Source: Anammoximicrobium sp032229885
GTDB taxonomy: Bacteria > Planctomycetota > Planctomycetia > Pirellulales > Pirellulaceae
Direction: 5' to 3'
Length of the DNA: 30,631 bases
NCBI GenBank assembly: GCA_032229885.1
Contig: JAVYAJ010000251.1
Location: 1-30,631 of the forward strand
Shown here: piece after piece, positions 23,460 through 30,631 of the stretch
Layout of the letters: each line of letters starts with the position of its first letter
Position numbering within the stretch: the first letter of the stretch is position 1
The notes under the pieces: model-generated
Database searches by the model: none
What the model was told of the DNA's origin: nothing
The model's input: the letters and a program-made list of their open reading frames with translations, nothing else
Translations under genes and position numbers: made by a program

Positions 23460-24572
23460 TCACCGAGCGGCGGGTTTTTCGAGCAGCGGAGCGACGGCCT
23501 TGGCGAACACCTGTCCCTGCCGCATCATCCCCAGGTCATTGGGGTGGCAGCCGTCCACGGTGCCCTCGGTGTCGTCTCCCAACATGCCTTCGCTGGGCAG
23601 CAGGTGGAGATTCTTTACGCCTTCGGCCGTCAGTTGGTCGTAGATCTTCCTCAGCACCTCGCCCTTGGGCGTCGGACAGACATTGCGGACACTGCAGTCT
23701 TCGGCCAACAGGATCGGCGTCTCCGGGTGGGCGGCTCGCAGCGTCCTGACGAACGGCGCCACCCGCTCGGCGACGAGCTCCGCCGGCATGTTCCACAGAC
23801 AGTCGAGCACGTATACGGACGGATCCAGTTCGGCCAACAGCTCGGCCATCGCCGGTTCCATCTTGCCGCTGCCGCTGAAGCCCAGGTTGATCACCGGCGT
23901 GTTCAGCAGCCGTCCCATGATCGCGGGAAACGCGAGGCCAGGCCGCGATGCGCATCCCCCTTGGGTGATCGAAGTGCCATAGATCACGACGGGCTTGTCG
24001 TGTCCCTCCAGCGCCGTGCTGGCGGCCGACAACGCACAGCCCTTGGGCACGCCGATCTCGACCGAGGTCACGCCGTTGTACAAGGGCAGATACAATGCGC
24101 ACAACTGGTCGCGCGGCGCCGAGAACCGAGCCGTGTTCGTGTCGCCCGCCGGTCGTCCGTTGGCCACGAACGCCCACCGCCCGTCCGCGTCTCGGGCGTA
24201 CAGATCCACGCCGCTGACGCCGGTGGCCGGCATGTGCGGCATGGCCAGGTTGCCGCCGGACAGGACGCTCCAGCGGACCTGGATCGACGGCGCGTCGGTG
24301 GTGAACGGGACACACATTCCCGCGCTGTGATGGCTTAATCCCCATACCGATCCGGGGACTATGCCTTCGGCCTTGGCCGGCAAACGATCATAGAACGCCT
24401 TGGTGTCCGACCAGCCCTTGCCCTCGACGGTCAAGCTCTGGCAATCGTGCCAGACGGTCCTATCGTCCGCGGGCGACTGGCCGGCCGAGTCGGCCGCCAT
24501 GGCGGTCCATCGTCCGGTCGCCAGCGCCAAGCCGACCAGCAGCACAAGGGACGTAAGGCGGATCGCGCGCAT
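23460..24572 (-). CDS. Secreted SGNH/GDSL-type hydrolase
   Basis: This family removes esters, often acetyl groups, from carbohydrates. ATG 24572 follows AAGGAG by 8 bp. The 370-residue product has a signal peptide (IRLTSLVLLVGLALATG, cleavage near AMA-A, about 26). An N-terminal beta-domain (about 38-185) contains SGVDLYARD, the GxDLY signature of this subfamily. The catalytic domain (about 190-366) has GTSITQGGC with the nucleophile S201, the oxyanion-hole block INLGFSGSGKM, LWNMPAE near 260 and the DGCHPND block with D340/H343. It lies between the GH31 and oxidoreductase genes, in the same orientation, with 205-bp and 323-bp gaps, so it may be transcribed on its own. The substrate is inferred from context only. 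Confidence 0.9.
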   Translation of the reverse strand: MRAIRLTSLVLLVGLALATGRWTAMAADSAGQSPADDRTVWHDCQSLTVEGKGWSDTKAFYDRLPAKAEGIVPGSVWGLSHHSAGMCVPFTTDAPSIQVRWSVLSGGNLAMPHMPATGVSGVDLYARDADGRWAFVANGRPAGDTNTARFSAPRDQLCALYLPLYNGVTSVEIGVPKGCALSAASTALEGHDKPVVIYGTSITQGGCASRPGLAFPAIMGRLLNTPVINLGFSGSGKMEPAMAELLAELDPSVYVLDCLWNMPAELVAERVAPFVRTLRAAHPETPILLAEDCSVRNVCPTPKGEVLRKIYDQLTAEGVKNLHLLPSEGMLGDDTEGTVDGCHPNDLGMMRQGQVFAKAVAPLLEKPAAR

Positions 24573-24895
24573 CGAGAGGCTCCTTGTAAAACGAGAGGAT
24601 GGTCGAAGTAAAACGCAACCTGCGGCGCACGCGCGGCCCGCGTTCGCATCGATGGCAGCGGGGCCTTCCCGGATCGCAGGCCTCGCGCGGCCGGTTCAAG
24701 ATCTGCCCGCGCGGCGGGCGCGGGACATCCTTTGCAAGGTGGCGCCGCGTTCACGACGCCGCGCACCCGAGCAAGGCGGCTGCGGACGGACGCGGCAGTC
24801 CCAGCCGTGCGTGACCGCGGGCGCCGCGCACCATGCGGCCGTCGCGGATGCTGTCCGCGCCGGCGAATACGCTCGCGCGACGGTCTCGTGCCGGC
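24573..24895. other. Gene-free stretch between oxidoreductase and SGNH genes
   Basis: These 323 bp contain only short, overlapping arginine-rich frames. The SGNH ribosome-binding site is at the left edge. I see no terminator after the oxidoreductase gene and no clear promoter. Confidence 0.5.
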
Positions 24896-26701
24896 TCAAG
24901 CTTGCGCCGTGAGCGCCGACCGCTCTTTTTCGCAGCTACTGCCATCGGGCGTCGCGTCGTTGTGCAGGTCGTACCACGCTTCGTCGAACTGCAGGAAGCC
25001 AGGCTCGCCGCGCTTCCTCTTGGCCACGGCGACGTTGGTTCCCAACGCGATCACCGCGTCGCCCAGCGCGACCGAAGGCTTGCAGCGCGGCTGGTTTTCC
25101 GGCGCTTTGTTCCGGATGCACCACGCCCAATGTTCGATTTGCTCGGTATACCCGCGACTGACCGGCCCGGTGCCCTCGGCGGCCTTGGCGGCCGGCCCGG
25201 CGTCGCCACTGGCTTGGGTGTCCATCGTGGGGCCGCCCTTGCCCTCTTTGACAGCCACGCGCGACGAAGTATCCGCGTCTTTGTACACCATCAGTTCCTG
25301 CTCGCGCTCGAGCACGAGCGTGCCCTTGGTGCCCATGATGACTTCGCCGTAGCCGCCGTACCCGTTTCCGTTGAGCGTCGAGTACATGACCACGATACGA
25401 TTATCCTTGGCGCCATCCTCGTAGCCGGGAATGCCTTTTTCCGGGTTCGGAAAGTTGAGTGTCGCGTCCCGATAGCCGACATCGAACGACGGGTCGTAGG
25501 ACGGGGCCGGAAACTCGAACAGACAGCAGACGTGATCCTCGGCATCCCGGTCCAAGGGAAATAGGCTTCGCCCGCCGACCGTGTGGACGCTGAGCGGATG
25601 GGCTTTCTTGCCGTCAGCCCGCAGCGCGCTGACGAAGATTCCCGCGGCGTCCAACTGGTGGCTTCCAAGCTCCGCCATCAGACCGCCGCCCGTGCGCTCC
25701 CACAGTCGCCAGCGGCACAGCTCCTCCATGGCCGGACGCGGCCGCCCGTTGGGCAGGGTCGTCGAGATATACCCAAAGTCCTCGGCCTTGATGTCGCGGT
25801 CGGCGTTCCACGCCCGCCACTGGGCCACCTGACGGGCGAGCAACTCGGCTCGCGCCGGATCTTTCTCGGTTTTCAACTCTTGTTCTTTGGACCGCAATTC
25901 GCGCAGAATCCGATCCACGCTCTTGCCGCCGCCGAACACGACTTCGCCCCCGGGCAGCGGCTGTTGCCAACTGTCCCGGCCTGGCAGGTTGCCTCGATGC
26001 CATTGGGCGCGAATATGGTTCAACTGGCCCAACAGCCCCCAGCGGAGCAGGTTCACGGCGTTGTCGTACAGGATGCTGTAGTGCCGCTGGTGGCCGACGG
26101 CCAGATACAGACCGAGTTCTTCGGCCAACCGTCCCATGACTTTGCACTGGGCCACGTTGTGGGCCATCAATTTCTCGGTCAGCACATGCTTGCCGGCCAG
26201 CATGGCCGCGCATGCCGCCGGGGCATGCAGATGAAGCGGCAGCGCGATGATCACGGCTTCGATGTCCGGGTCCTTGAGCATCGCCGGATAGCCGCCGTTG
26301 CTGGCGTCATAAACCTTGACGTGCTTGCGCGCCTCGTCCTCGGACTTCCAGCCGTAGACGGCCATCAGGCCCTTGCGAGCGGCCAGCGCGGCGGGCGACG
26401 CCCAGTCGCCGTGAAACGCGCGGTGAACGTTGTAGGGACGGATATCGGCGATCGCGGTGACCTGGACGTACTCGGGATTGATGGCGCCGATCAAGACGGA
26501 GCCTTCGTCGCCGGTGCCGATCACTCCCACCCGCACCGGGTTGGTGACCTTCGAGTAGCCAAAGTACATCGCGCCCAAACCGGCGCCGCTCACAGCGCCG
26601 GCGGCGATCACCCCTTTGAGAAAATCACGGCGAGATACGCCGATGGCTTCGTAATAATTGTCGCGACCGACTTCGCGTTGTTCCGGCGTCAAGCTCATCA
26701 T
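24896..26701 (-). CDS. Tat-exported Gfo/Idh/MocA-family oxidoreductase
   Basis: These enzymes oxidise or reduce sugars with a bound nicotinamide cofactor. Of the 601 residues, the N-terminus has a twin-arginine signal (SRRDFLKG at 23-30, then a hydrophobic run to about 47). The Rossmann fold follows with VGVIGTGDEGS (58-68), IADIRP and the EK pair at 176-177 in VLTEKLMAHN. The catalytic domain contains GGGLMAELGSHQLDAAGIF and YTEQIEHWAWCIR. A charged helical insert (about 265-315, LRELRSKEQELKTEKDPARA) is unusual. ATG 26701 overlaps the stop of the upstream DoxX gene as ATGA; a second ATG at 26698 is equally possible with the AAAGGA site. Export with a tightly held cofactor is known for glucose-fructose oxidoreductase. 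The substrate is unknown; a 3-keto-sugar pathway is inferred from the neighbouring DUF1080 gene. Confidence 0.92.
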   Translation of the reverse strand: MMSLTPEQREVGRDNYYEAIGVSRRDFLKGVIAAGAVSGAGLGAMYFGYSKVTNPVRVGVIGTGDEGSVLIGAINPEYVQVTAIADIRPYNVHRAFHGDWASPAALAARKGLMAVYGWKSEDEARKHVKVYDASNGGYPAMLKDPDIEAVIIALPLHLHAPAACAAMLAGKHVLTEKLMAHNVAQCKVMGRLAEELGLYLAVGHQRHYSILYDNAVNLLRWGLLGQLNHIRAQWHRGNLPGRDSWQQPLPGGEVVFGGGKSVDRILRELRSKEQELKTEKDPARAELLARQVAQWRAWNADRDIKAEDFGYISTTLPNGRPRPAMEELCRWRLWERTGGGLMAELGSHQLDAAGIFVSALRADGKKAHPLSVHTVGGRSLFPLDRDAEDHVCCLFEFPAPSYDPSFDVGYRDATLNFPNPEKGIPGYEDGAKDNRIVVMYSTLNGNGYGGYGEVIMGTKGTLVLEREQELMVYKDADTSSRVAVKEGKGGPTMDTQASGDAGPAAKAAEGTGPVSRGYTEQIEHWAWCIRNKAPENQPRCKPSVALGDAVIALGTNVAVAKRKRGEPGFLQFDEAWYDLHNDATPDGSSCEKERSALTAQA

Positions 26702-27606
26702 GGTCCTTTATTCTCCGTCTTGGTTGGGCAGCACTTTTTCCATAGACAACCGACCAGGAAATCCAGGCCGCCAAACTGACCGGCTCCGACCGTGGCCAGG
26801 ACGAGGCACCCGAACATCTCGATGGTTTGATAATGCGTGGCGATTGCTCCGGGGGCGCCGGGCCACTGCGTGGCGACGATCATTCCCAGAAAGCCGGCTG
26901 CGGCGAGGGCGGCGATGCGCGTGAACAACCCGACGACCAACAGGATTCCGACGACCAAGTCAAATGTCGGAATGATCTGGTCGATCAGCAACGTGTCCAT
27001 CAGCTTGCGCCCCGGCCTGCCGAGCGCGAGGTTGCCGCGTCGGGCTTGCTCGGGCGTCGCCAAAGCATTCAAGTCGCTCTCCAGCCCCTTCCACATCAGG
27101 TCGATCGGGCCCAGCCAGCCGTTGACGGTCTTGACCAGCTCGCGTTCGATCGTCGTCAACTGGTCGCGCAGCGCGGCGACCTCGGTGCGACCGACGTCCT
27201 GACGATACCTGTCCCGACGTTCCAGGCCTTGGAAGTACTGCGCAATGTCGCTCGCATTGTCGTCCAACAAGGCGACAAACTGGTCTTCGCGCCGCTTGGT
27301 CAATTCGACAGCCCGGGCCGCTTGCTGTTCGTCAAATCCGTAATGGCTGACGACGCGTTCGCGATACTGGTTCCAGGCGTCGAGCGTCCCTTCGCGGTCC
27401 AGCCGCGCGCGGCCATCGAGATCCCACACGAACCAGTGGAACAAGGGGGTCAACGGACCCTTGGCGACGGTCATGAATCCGGCGGAATGAAAGTCGCCAT
27501 CCACCAGTTTCTCGGCGCCCTCGCGATAAAAATGCCAACCGATGGCCAGGCGCAGGCATACGATGGCCAGGATCGACAACAGACCGATTCGATGCGATGA
27601 CTTCAA
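26698..27606 (-). CDS. DoxX-family membrane protein with large soluble insert
   Basis: The 302-residue protein starts at a TTG (27606) supported by AGGAG 9 bp upstream; no in-frame ATG precedes residue 45. The first membrane helix (about 8-27) runs into the DoxX signature GWHFYREGAEKL. Residues about 62-205 form a charged, helical soluble segment with heptad-like text (ARAVELTKRREDQFVALL, EVAALRDQLTTIERELVKTV). Then come three helices (about 211-228, 231-248 and 262-285). An ordinary DoxX protein is about 130 residues without this insert. The tail carries C287, C292 and C293. The stop overlaps the oxidoreductase start by 4 bp, so the two are translated together. DoxX relatives act with quinone-linked oxidoreductases; the same role here is inference. 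Confidence 0.85.
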   Translation of the reverse strand: MKSSHRIGLLSILAIVCLRLAIGWHFYREGAEKLVDGDFHSAGFMTVAKGPLTPLFHWFVWDLDGRARLDREGTLDAWNQYRERVVSHYGFDEQQAARAVELTKRREDQFVALLDDNASDIAQYFQGLERRDRYRQDVGRTEVAALRDQLTTIERELVKTVNGWLGPIDLMWKGLESDLNALATPEQARRGNLALGRPGRKLMDTLLIDQIIPTFDLVVGILLVVGLFTRIAALAAAGFLGMIVATQWPGAPGAIATHYQTIEMFGCLVLATVGAGQFGGLDFLVGCLWKKCCPTKTENKGP

Positions 27607-28058
27607 GAGCGGCGTCTCCTGGCTGCGAGGTTGCGTCGTGTTCGCATGGTGGGCGAGTCTCGTCTGGCGGTCGGATCGCCGCCGGTAGGATGTCTTGCTA
27701 TTGACATCATATTATTACCTATGTTCGCCCGGATGCAACGGCTGCCACGATCAATCTCGATCATTATGGGCTTGGCGATTGTCCGTCTGGAAGAGACGCG
27801 GTCGGTCGAACTCAGGACCTCTTGGCGCAACGGCTTGCCGACGAAGGGCTTGGCTCGAAGCGCCAGCTCGCAATCAGATGGCCCCACACTGAGACGGCGG
27901 GCGCCCCACGCAACCCGCAACATGAGTTTTGGCGCCTTTGCGTGAGACCGTTTTCATGATTGTTGCGCGCCGATTTTTCAACATTCGGATCCGAGAGCTT
28001 GTTCTGAACCAAATTTTACGTCGATGACCGAGACAAGCAAATTCGTTACACTTGGCGA
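27607..28058. other. Divergent spacer between DoxX and folP genes
   Basis: These 452 bp contain two overlapping frames of about 105 codons with no family resemblance, which I do not accept as genes. An AT-rich island at 27697-27725 stands out. On the minus strand it offers TTGCAT and TAATAT 18 bp apart as a possible DoxX promoter. At 27931-27945 the text GGCGCCTTTGCGTGA resembles a dispersed spacer repeat I recall from planctomycetes, unverified. Confidence 0.4.
28047..28052 (+). promoter_or_regulatory. -10 element placing transcription start at the folP ATG
   Basis: TACACT ends 6 bp before the folP ATG, so transcription would start on or next to the A of ATG. This agrees with the absence of a ribosome-binding site. 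The -35 side (around TGACCG, 28025-28030) is poor. Confidence 0.4.
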
Positions 28059-28967
28059 ATGAACGTCCAGCCACCGCACTTCAACTCCCTGGCCGTCTTC
28101 CAGGCTCGCTGTCCGGGCCGCGCGTCCAAATGGCGCCTGCGGACTCGCGAGCTGGCCTTTTCACACCGCCCGCTGCTGATGGGGATCATCAATGTCACTC
28201 CCGACAGTTTTTCCGATGGCGGACGGTGCTGGTCCCACACCGCGGCCATCGAGCACGGACTGCGACTGGCTGACGACGGGGCGGACCTGTTGGACGTCGG
28301 CGGCGAGAGCACGCGGCCCTACGCGACGACGATCGATTCGGCCGAAGAGCTGCGTCGTGTCCTGCCCGTCGTGGGCGCGCTGTGCGAAAAAACGCCGCTC
28401 CCCGTTTCGATCGACACCTCCAAAGCCGCGGTGGCGTCCGAGGCGATCGCGGCCGGCGCCGAAATCATCAACGATATCACGGGCCTGGTCGGCGACATCG
28501 ACATGGCCCACGTCGCCCGACAGACAAAGGCGGCCGTGTGTGTCATGCACATGCAGGGCACGCCACAGACGATGCAAGATGCGCCTCGATACGGCAACGT
28601 GGTCGAGGAGATCTTCGACTGGCTGCGGTGTCGCCGCGACGCGTTGGTGGCCGACGGGATCGATCCGCGGCGCATCTGCCTCGACCCGGGCATTGGGTTC
28701 GGCAAGACGCACGAGCACAACCTGACCCTGTTGCGCCACAGCGGGCGCTTCCACGCTTTGGGCTGCCCGCTGCTGGTCGGACACTCGCGAAAGGGGTTTA
28801 TCGCCTGGGCGCTGGGCGATAAACAGGCCGATCGAGACCCGGCGACGATCGGCGTCGCGCTGGCGCTGGCTCGCCGGGGAATCCAGATCATCCGCGTTCA
28901 CGAAGTCCGCGCCTTGCGCCAGGCGCTGGCGTTGTTCGACGCCGCAGGAGGGATCTTGACGGAATGA
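28059..28967 (+). CDS. folP: Dihydropteroate synthase
   Basis: FolP joins p-aminobenzoate to dihydropterin pyrophosphate in folate synthesis. The 302-residue TIM barrel shows every family landmark: MGIINVTPDSFSDGG (41-55), ADLLDVGGESTRP (75-87), SIDTSK (117-122), IINDITG, VMHMQGTPQTMQ, DPGIGFGKTHEHN (209-221) and GHSRKGF (241-247). The N-terminus has about 35 residues before the first strand, a little longer than E. coli FolP. The ATG at 28059 has no ribosome site and seems to be read from a leaderless mRNA. The last codons overlap the methyltransferase gene by 4 bp (ATGA), so the two are likely co-translated. No other folate gene is in the window. Confidence 0.97.
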   Translation: MNVQPPHFNSLAVFQARCPGRASKWRLRTRELAFSHRPLLMGIINVTPDSFSDGGRCWSHTAAIEHGLRLADDGADLLDVGGESTRPYATTIDSAEELRRVLPVVGALCEKTPLPVSIDTSKAAVASEAIAAGAEIINDITGLVGDIDMAHVARQTKAAVCVMHMQGTPQTMQDAPRYGNVVEEIFDWLRCRRDALVADGIDPRRICLDPGIGFGKTHEHNLTLLRHSGRFHALGCPLLVGHSRKGFIAWALGDKQADRDPATIGVALALARRGIQIIRVHEVRALRQALALFDAAGGILTE

Positions 28968-30520
28968 CAGGCATGACGGCAGATCTGGACGCTTTGCGCC
29001 AAGCTTATGAAGAGATCCCCTACCAGGGGGTCGCTGACCCCGAGTCGTTCGTGGGCTGTCTGCACGCAGTGGCGCGACTGCACGGCATCCCGGCCGCGGC
29101 GGCCGGCGCCTGTCGCGTGCTCGAGCTGGGCTGCGCGTCGGGGCACAACCTGATCCCCCAGGCGATCGCTTATCCCGGCAGCCAGTTTCTTGGCGTGGAC
29201 TTTTCTCGCGCCCAGGTCGCCCTCGGTCGCGAGACGATCGACCAACTGGGATTGCGGAACATTGAATTGCGGGACGCGAGCATCGATCAAGTGGACGCGT
29301 CGTGGGGCCAGTTCGATTATATCTTGTGCCTGGGCGTGTTTTCCTGGGTGGCGCCTGCGCTGCAAGCGCAACTGCTGGCGATCTGCCGACAGAATCTCGC
29401 GCCGCACGGCGCCGCGCTGGTATCGTTCAACGCCTATCCCGGCTGGCATCATCGCGCCATGCTGCGGGATCTACTGCGGTATCACGTCGCCCCGTTTCCG
29501 AACTGTCGCCGCCAGATTTCCGAAGCGCGGACGCTGCTCGAGTTCGTCGCCGAACACAGCTCGGCGGCCAGCGTGCAGGGCCGCACCTTTCGGACCGAGC
29601 GAGACCGTCTGCGGTCGGCTCGCGATGACTATCTGTTCCACGAGTATCTGGTCGCCGACAACCATCCGCGGTACTTGCACGAATTCGTCGCCGGGGCCGA
29701 AGCCGCCGGTCTACAGTTCGTGACCGACGCCGAGCTGTGGAGGATGAGCGGCGCGTTTATGCCGCCGGCGATCCAGACCGTGTTGGGCAACACGCCGTTG
29801 GTGCAGCGCTGTCAGTTCCTGGATTTTCTCCGTAACGAGACGTTTCACAAAACGGTGCTTTGCCATCGAGACAAACCCGTGCGGCACGATTGGGGTATCG
29901 ACGACCTGACTGCGTTTTTCGTCGCCCTGGTCCAGAAACCCAAACCCGTGTCGTTGGCCGTGGTCGAGGCCGCACCGGTGACGGTCGAGTTCCCCATCGG
30001 CGCGCTGACCGTCGGCCAACCGCTGGGCAAGGCCGCGATCCAACACCTGATCGACGTATTTCCGGCCGCCGTTTCACTCGACCAGTTGCATGGCGGTGCG
30101 CTAAGCTTATTGCCGCCGGATCTCCGTCGCCAAGCCGAGGCGGCCGGCGACAGCCGCCAGCTCTTGGCCGGATCGATGTTGGATGCCGCGCGAGCCGGAT
30201 TGCTGCGGTTTTACGCCGATCCCCCGATCTTCTGCGACCACGTCAGTTCGCGACCTTGCGTGTCGCCGCTGACGCGCTGTTTGGCGCCGCGTGGGGACAT
30301 CGTGATCAGCCAACGTCACGACAACGTCAAACTCGACCCGCTGCAGACCTTTCTCGCGCCGCGGCTCGATGGCACGCGCACCGTCGCGGATCTCGTCGAG
30401 GCCGTGCAGCGCGCGGTCGCCGACGGCGCGCTGACGTGGCCCGAGGAGAACCCGCTGACCACCGAGGTCGTCGAAGCTGCCCTGTCGCAACTGGGCCGCG
30501 CAATTTTGCTGGTTGGCTGA
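28964..30520 (+). CDS. SAM-dependent methyltransferase with regulatory domain (PKMT-like)
   Basis: The 518-residue protein begins with YEEIPY (15-20) and a class I methyltransferase domain: motif I VLELGCASGHN (52-62), GVDFS with D79, YILCLGVFSWV and the post-domain FNAYPGWHHRAMLRDLLRYH (155-174). The YxExPY and YPGWHxRxMLR blocks are typical of the group with a methyltransferase-regulatory domain, related to the rickettsial outer-membrane protein lysine methyltransferases. The regulatory domain spans about 215-305, and a C-terminal winged-helix-like part ends the protein (LDGTRTVADLVEAVQ, about 465-479). ATG 28964 overlaps the folP stop, with GGAGG (28947-28951) 12 bp upstream; ATG 28973 is an alternative. 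It is probably cytoplasmic. The substrate is unknown, and protein lysine methylation is a family-based guess. Confidence 0.88.
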   Translation: MTGMTADLDALRQAYEEIPYQGVADPESFVGCLHAVARLHGIPAAAAGACRVLELGCASGHNLIPQAIAYPGSQFLGVDFSRAQVALGRETIDQLGLRNIELRDASIDQVDASWGQFDYILCLGVFSWVAPALQAQLLAICRQNLAPHGAALVSFNAYPGWHHRAMLRDLLRYHVAPFPNCRRQISEARTLLEFVAEHSSAASVQGRTFRTERDRLRSARDDYLFHEYLVADNHPRYLHEFVAGAEAAGLQFVTDAELWRMSGAFMPPAIQTVLGNTPLVQRCQFLDFLRNETFHKTVLCHRDKPVRHDWGIDDLTAFFVALVQKPKPVSLAVVEAAPVTVEFPIGALTVGQPLGKAAIQHLIDVFPAAVSLDQLHGGALSLLPPDLRRQAEAAGDSRQLLAGSMLDAARAGLLRFYADPPIFCDHVSSRPCVSPLTRCLAPRGDIVISQRHDNVKLDPLQTFLAPRLDGTRTVADLVEAVQRAVADGALTWPEENPLTTEVVEAALSQLGRAILLVG

Positions 30521-30631
30521 ACGGCGAACGCTCGGCTGACACGAGAGGCCGATTCGGGCGGATGCCGAGATTTCCGTCGAATCCGCGCTAGGGGCGAGGT
30601 ATCCTGGGAAGACGGCCCGTAACAGCTTAGC

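Noticed and set aside
27603..27945. Frames of about 105 codons on both strands between the DoxX and folP genes
   Set aside because: They overlap each other, lack ribosome sites and family resemblance, and cross the AT-rich promoter-like island.
1..30631. CRISPR arrays, tRNA, rRNA, intact insertion sequences, prophage or defence islands
   Set aside because: No spaced direct-repeat array, cloverleaf-like segment, transposase or phage gene was found on reading the spacers; the only defence trace is the decayed fragment at 18639-18909.

Overview
The window is GC-rich bacterial chromosome. Its gene content points to a planctomycete, probably of the Pirellulales type: a secreted 3-keto-disaccharide hydrolase with two DUF1080 domains, a Tat-exported Gfo/Idh/MocA oxidoreductase paired with a DoxX-family protein, a secreted pectate lyase, an SGNH hydrolase, an acidic-N-terminus sigma factor, zinc-ribbon membrane proteins and many hairpin-rich spacers. 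This placement is inferred from gene families. There is no rRNA or other marker to confirm it.

Layout. Positions 1-2021 hold the 3' part of an unrecognised gene, rpmA (L27) and obgE. Positions 2370-3872 encode a PAS hybrid histidine kinase. Positions 4062-5480 encode an SPFH protein with an unusual C-terminus, and 5566-7074 a secreted pectate lyase. On the minus strand lie a small unknown gene (7202-7453), an enolase-superfamily enzyme (7713-9077) and a NarL-type response regulator (9400-10032). Two paralogous double-zinc-ribbon membrane proteins follow (10343-11437 and 11723-12694), then ruvB (13051-14082). A primary-type sigma factor (14213-15349, minus), an 821-bp non-coding stretch with a row of triloop hairpins, and thiL (16171-17085, minus) come next. 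Positions 17412-18383 encode a cysteine-rich secreted protein. Positions 18639-18909 hold decayed remains of a type I restriction-modification locus.

Positions 19161-27606 form a minus-strand block for secreted glycan processing: DUF1080x2, GH31, SGNH hydrolase, and a translationally coupled DoxX/oxidoreductase pair. The window closes with folP and an overlapping methyltransferase gene (28059-30520).

How the genes may work together. The 19-27.6 kb block looks like a periplasmic route in which esters are removed (SGNH), glycosides trimmed (GH31), a sugar hydroxyl oxidised (Gfo/Idh/MocA) and the resulting 3-keto-glycoside cleaved (DUF1080). The DoxX partner may take the electrons to the membrane. 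That last step is inference, and it is the most interesting idea in the window. A second theme is a dispersed set of SPFH and zinc-ribbon membrane proteins reminiscent of the Bacillus YdjG/YdjI envelope-stress proteins. Several promoters seem to share the form TTGC-N-N, 16 bp, TA-N-ACT, and folP appears to be transcribed as a leaderless mRNA.
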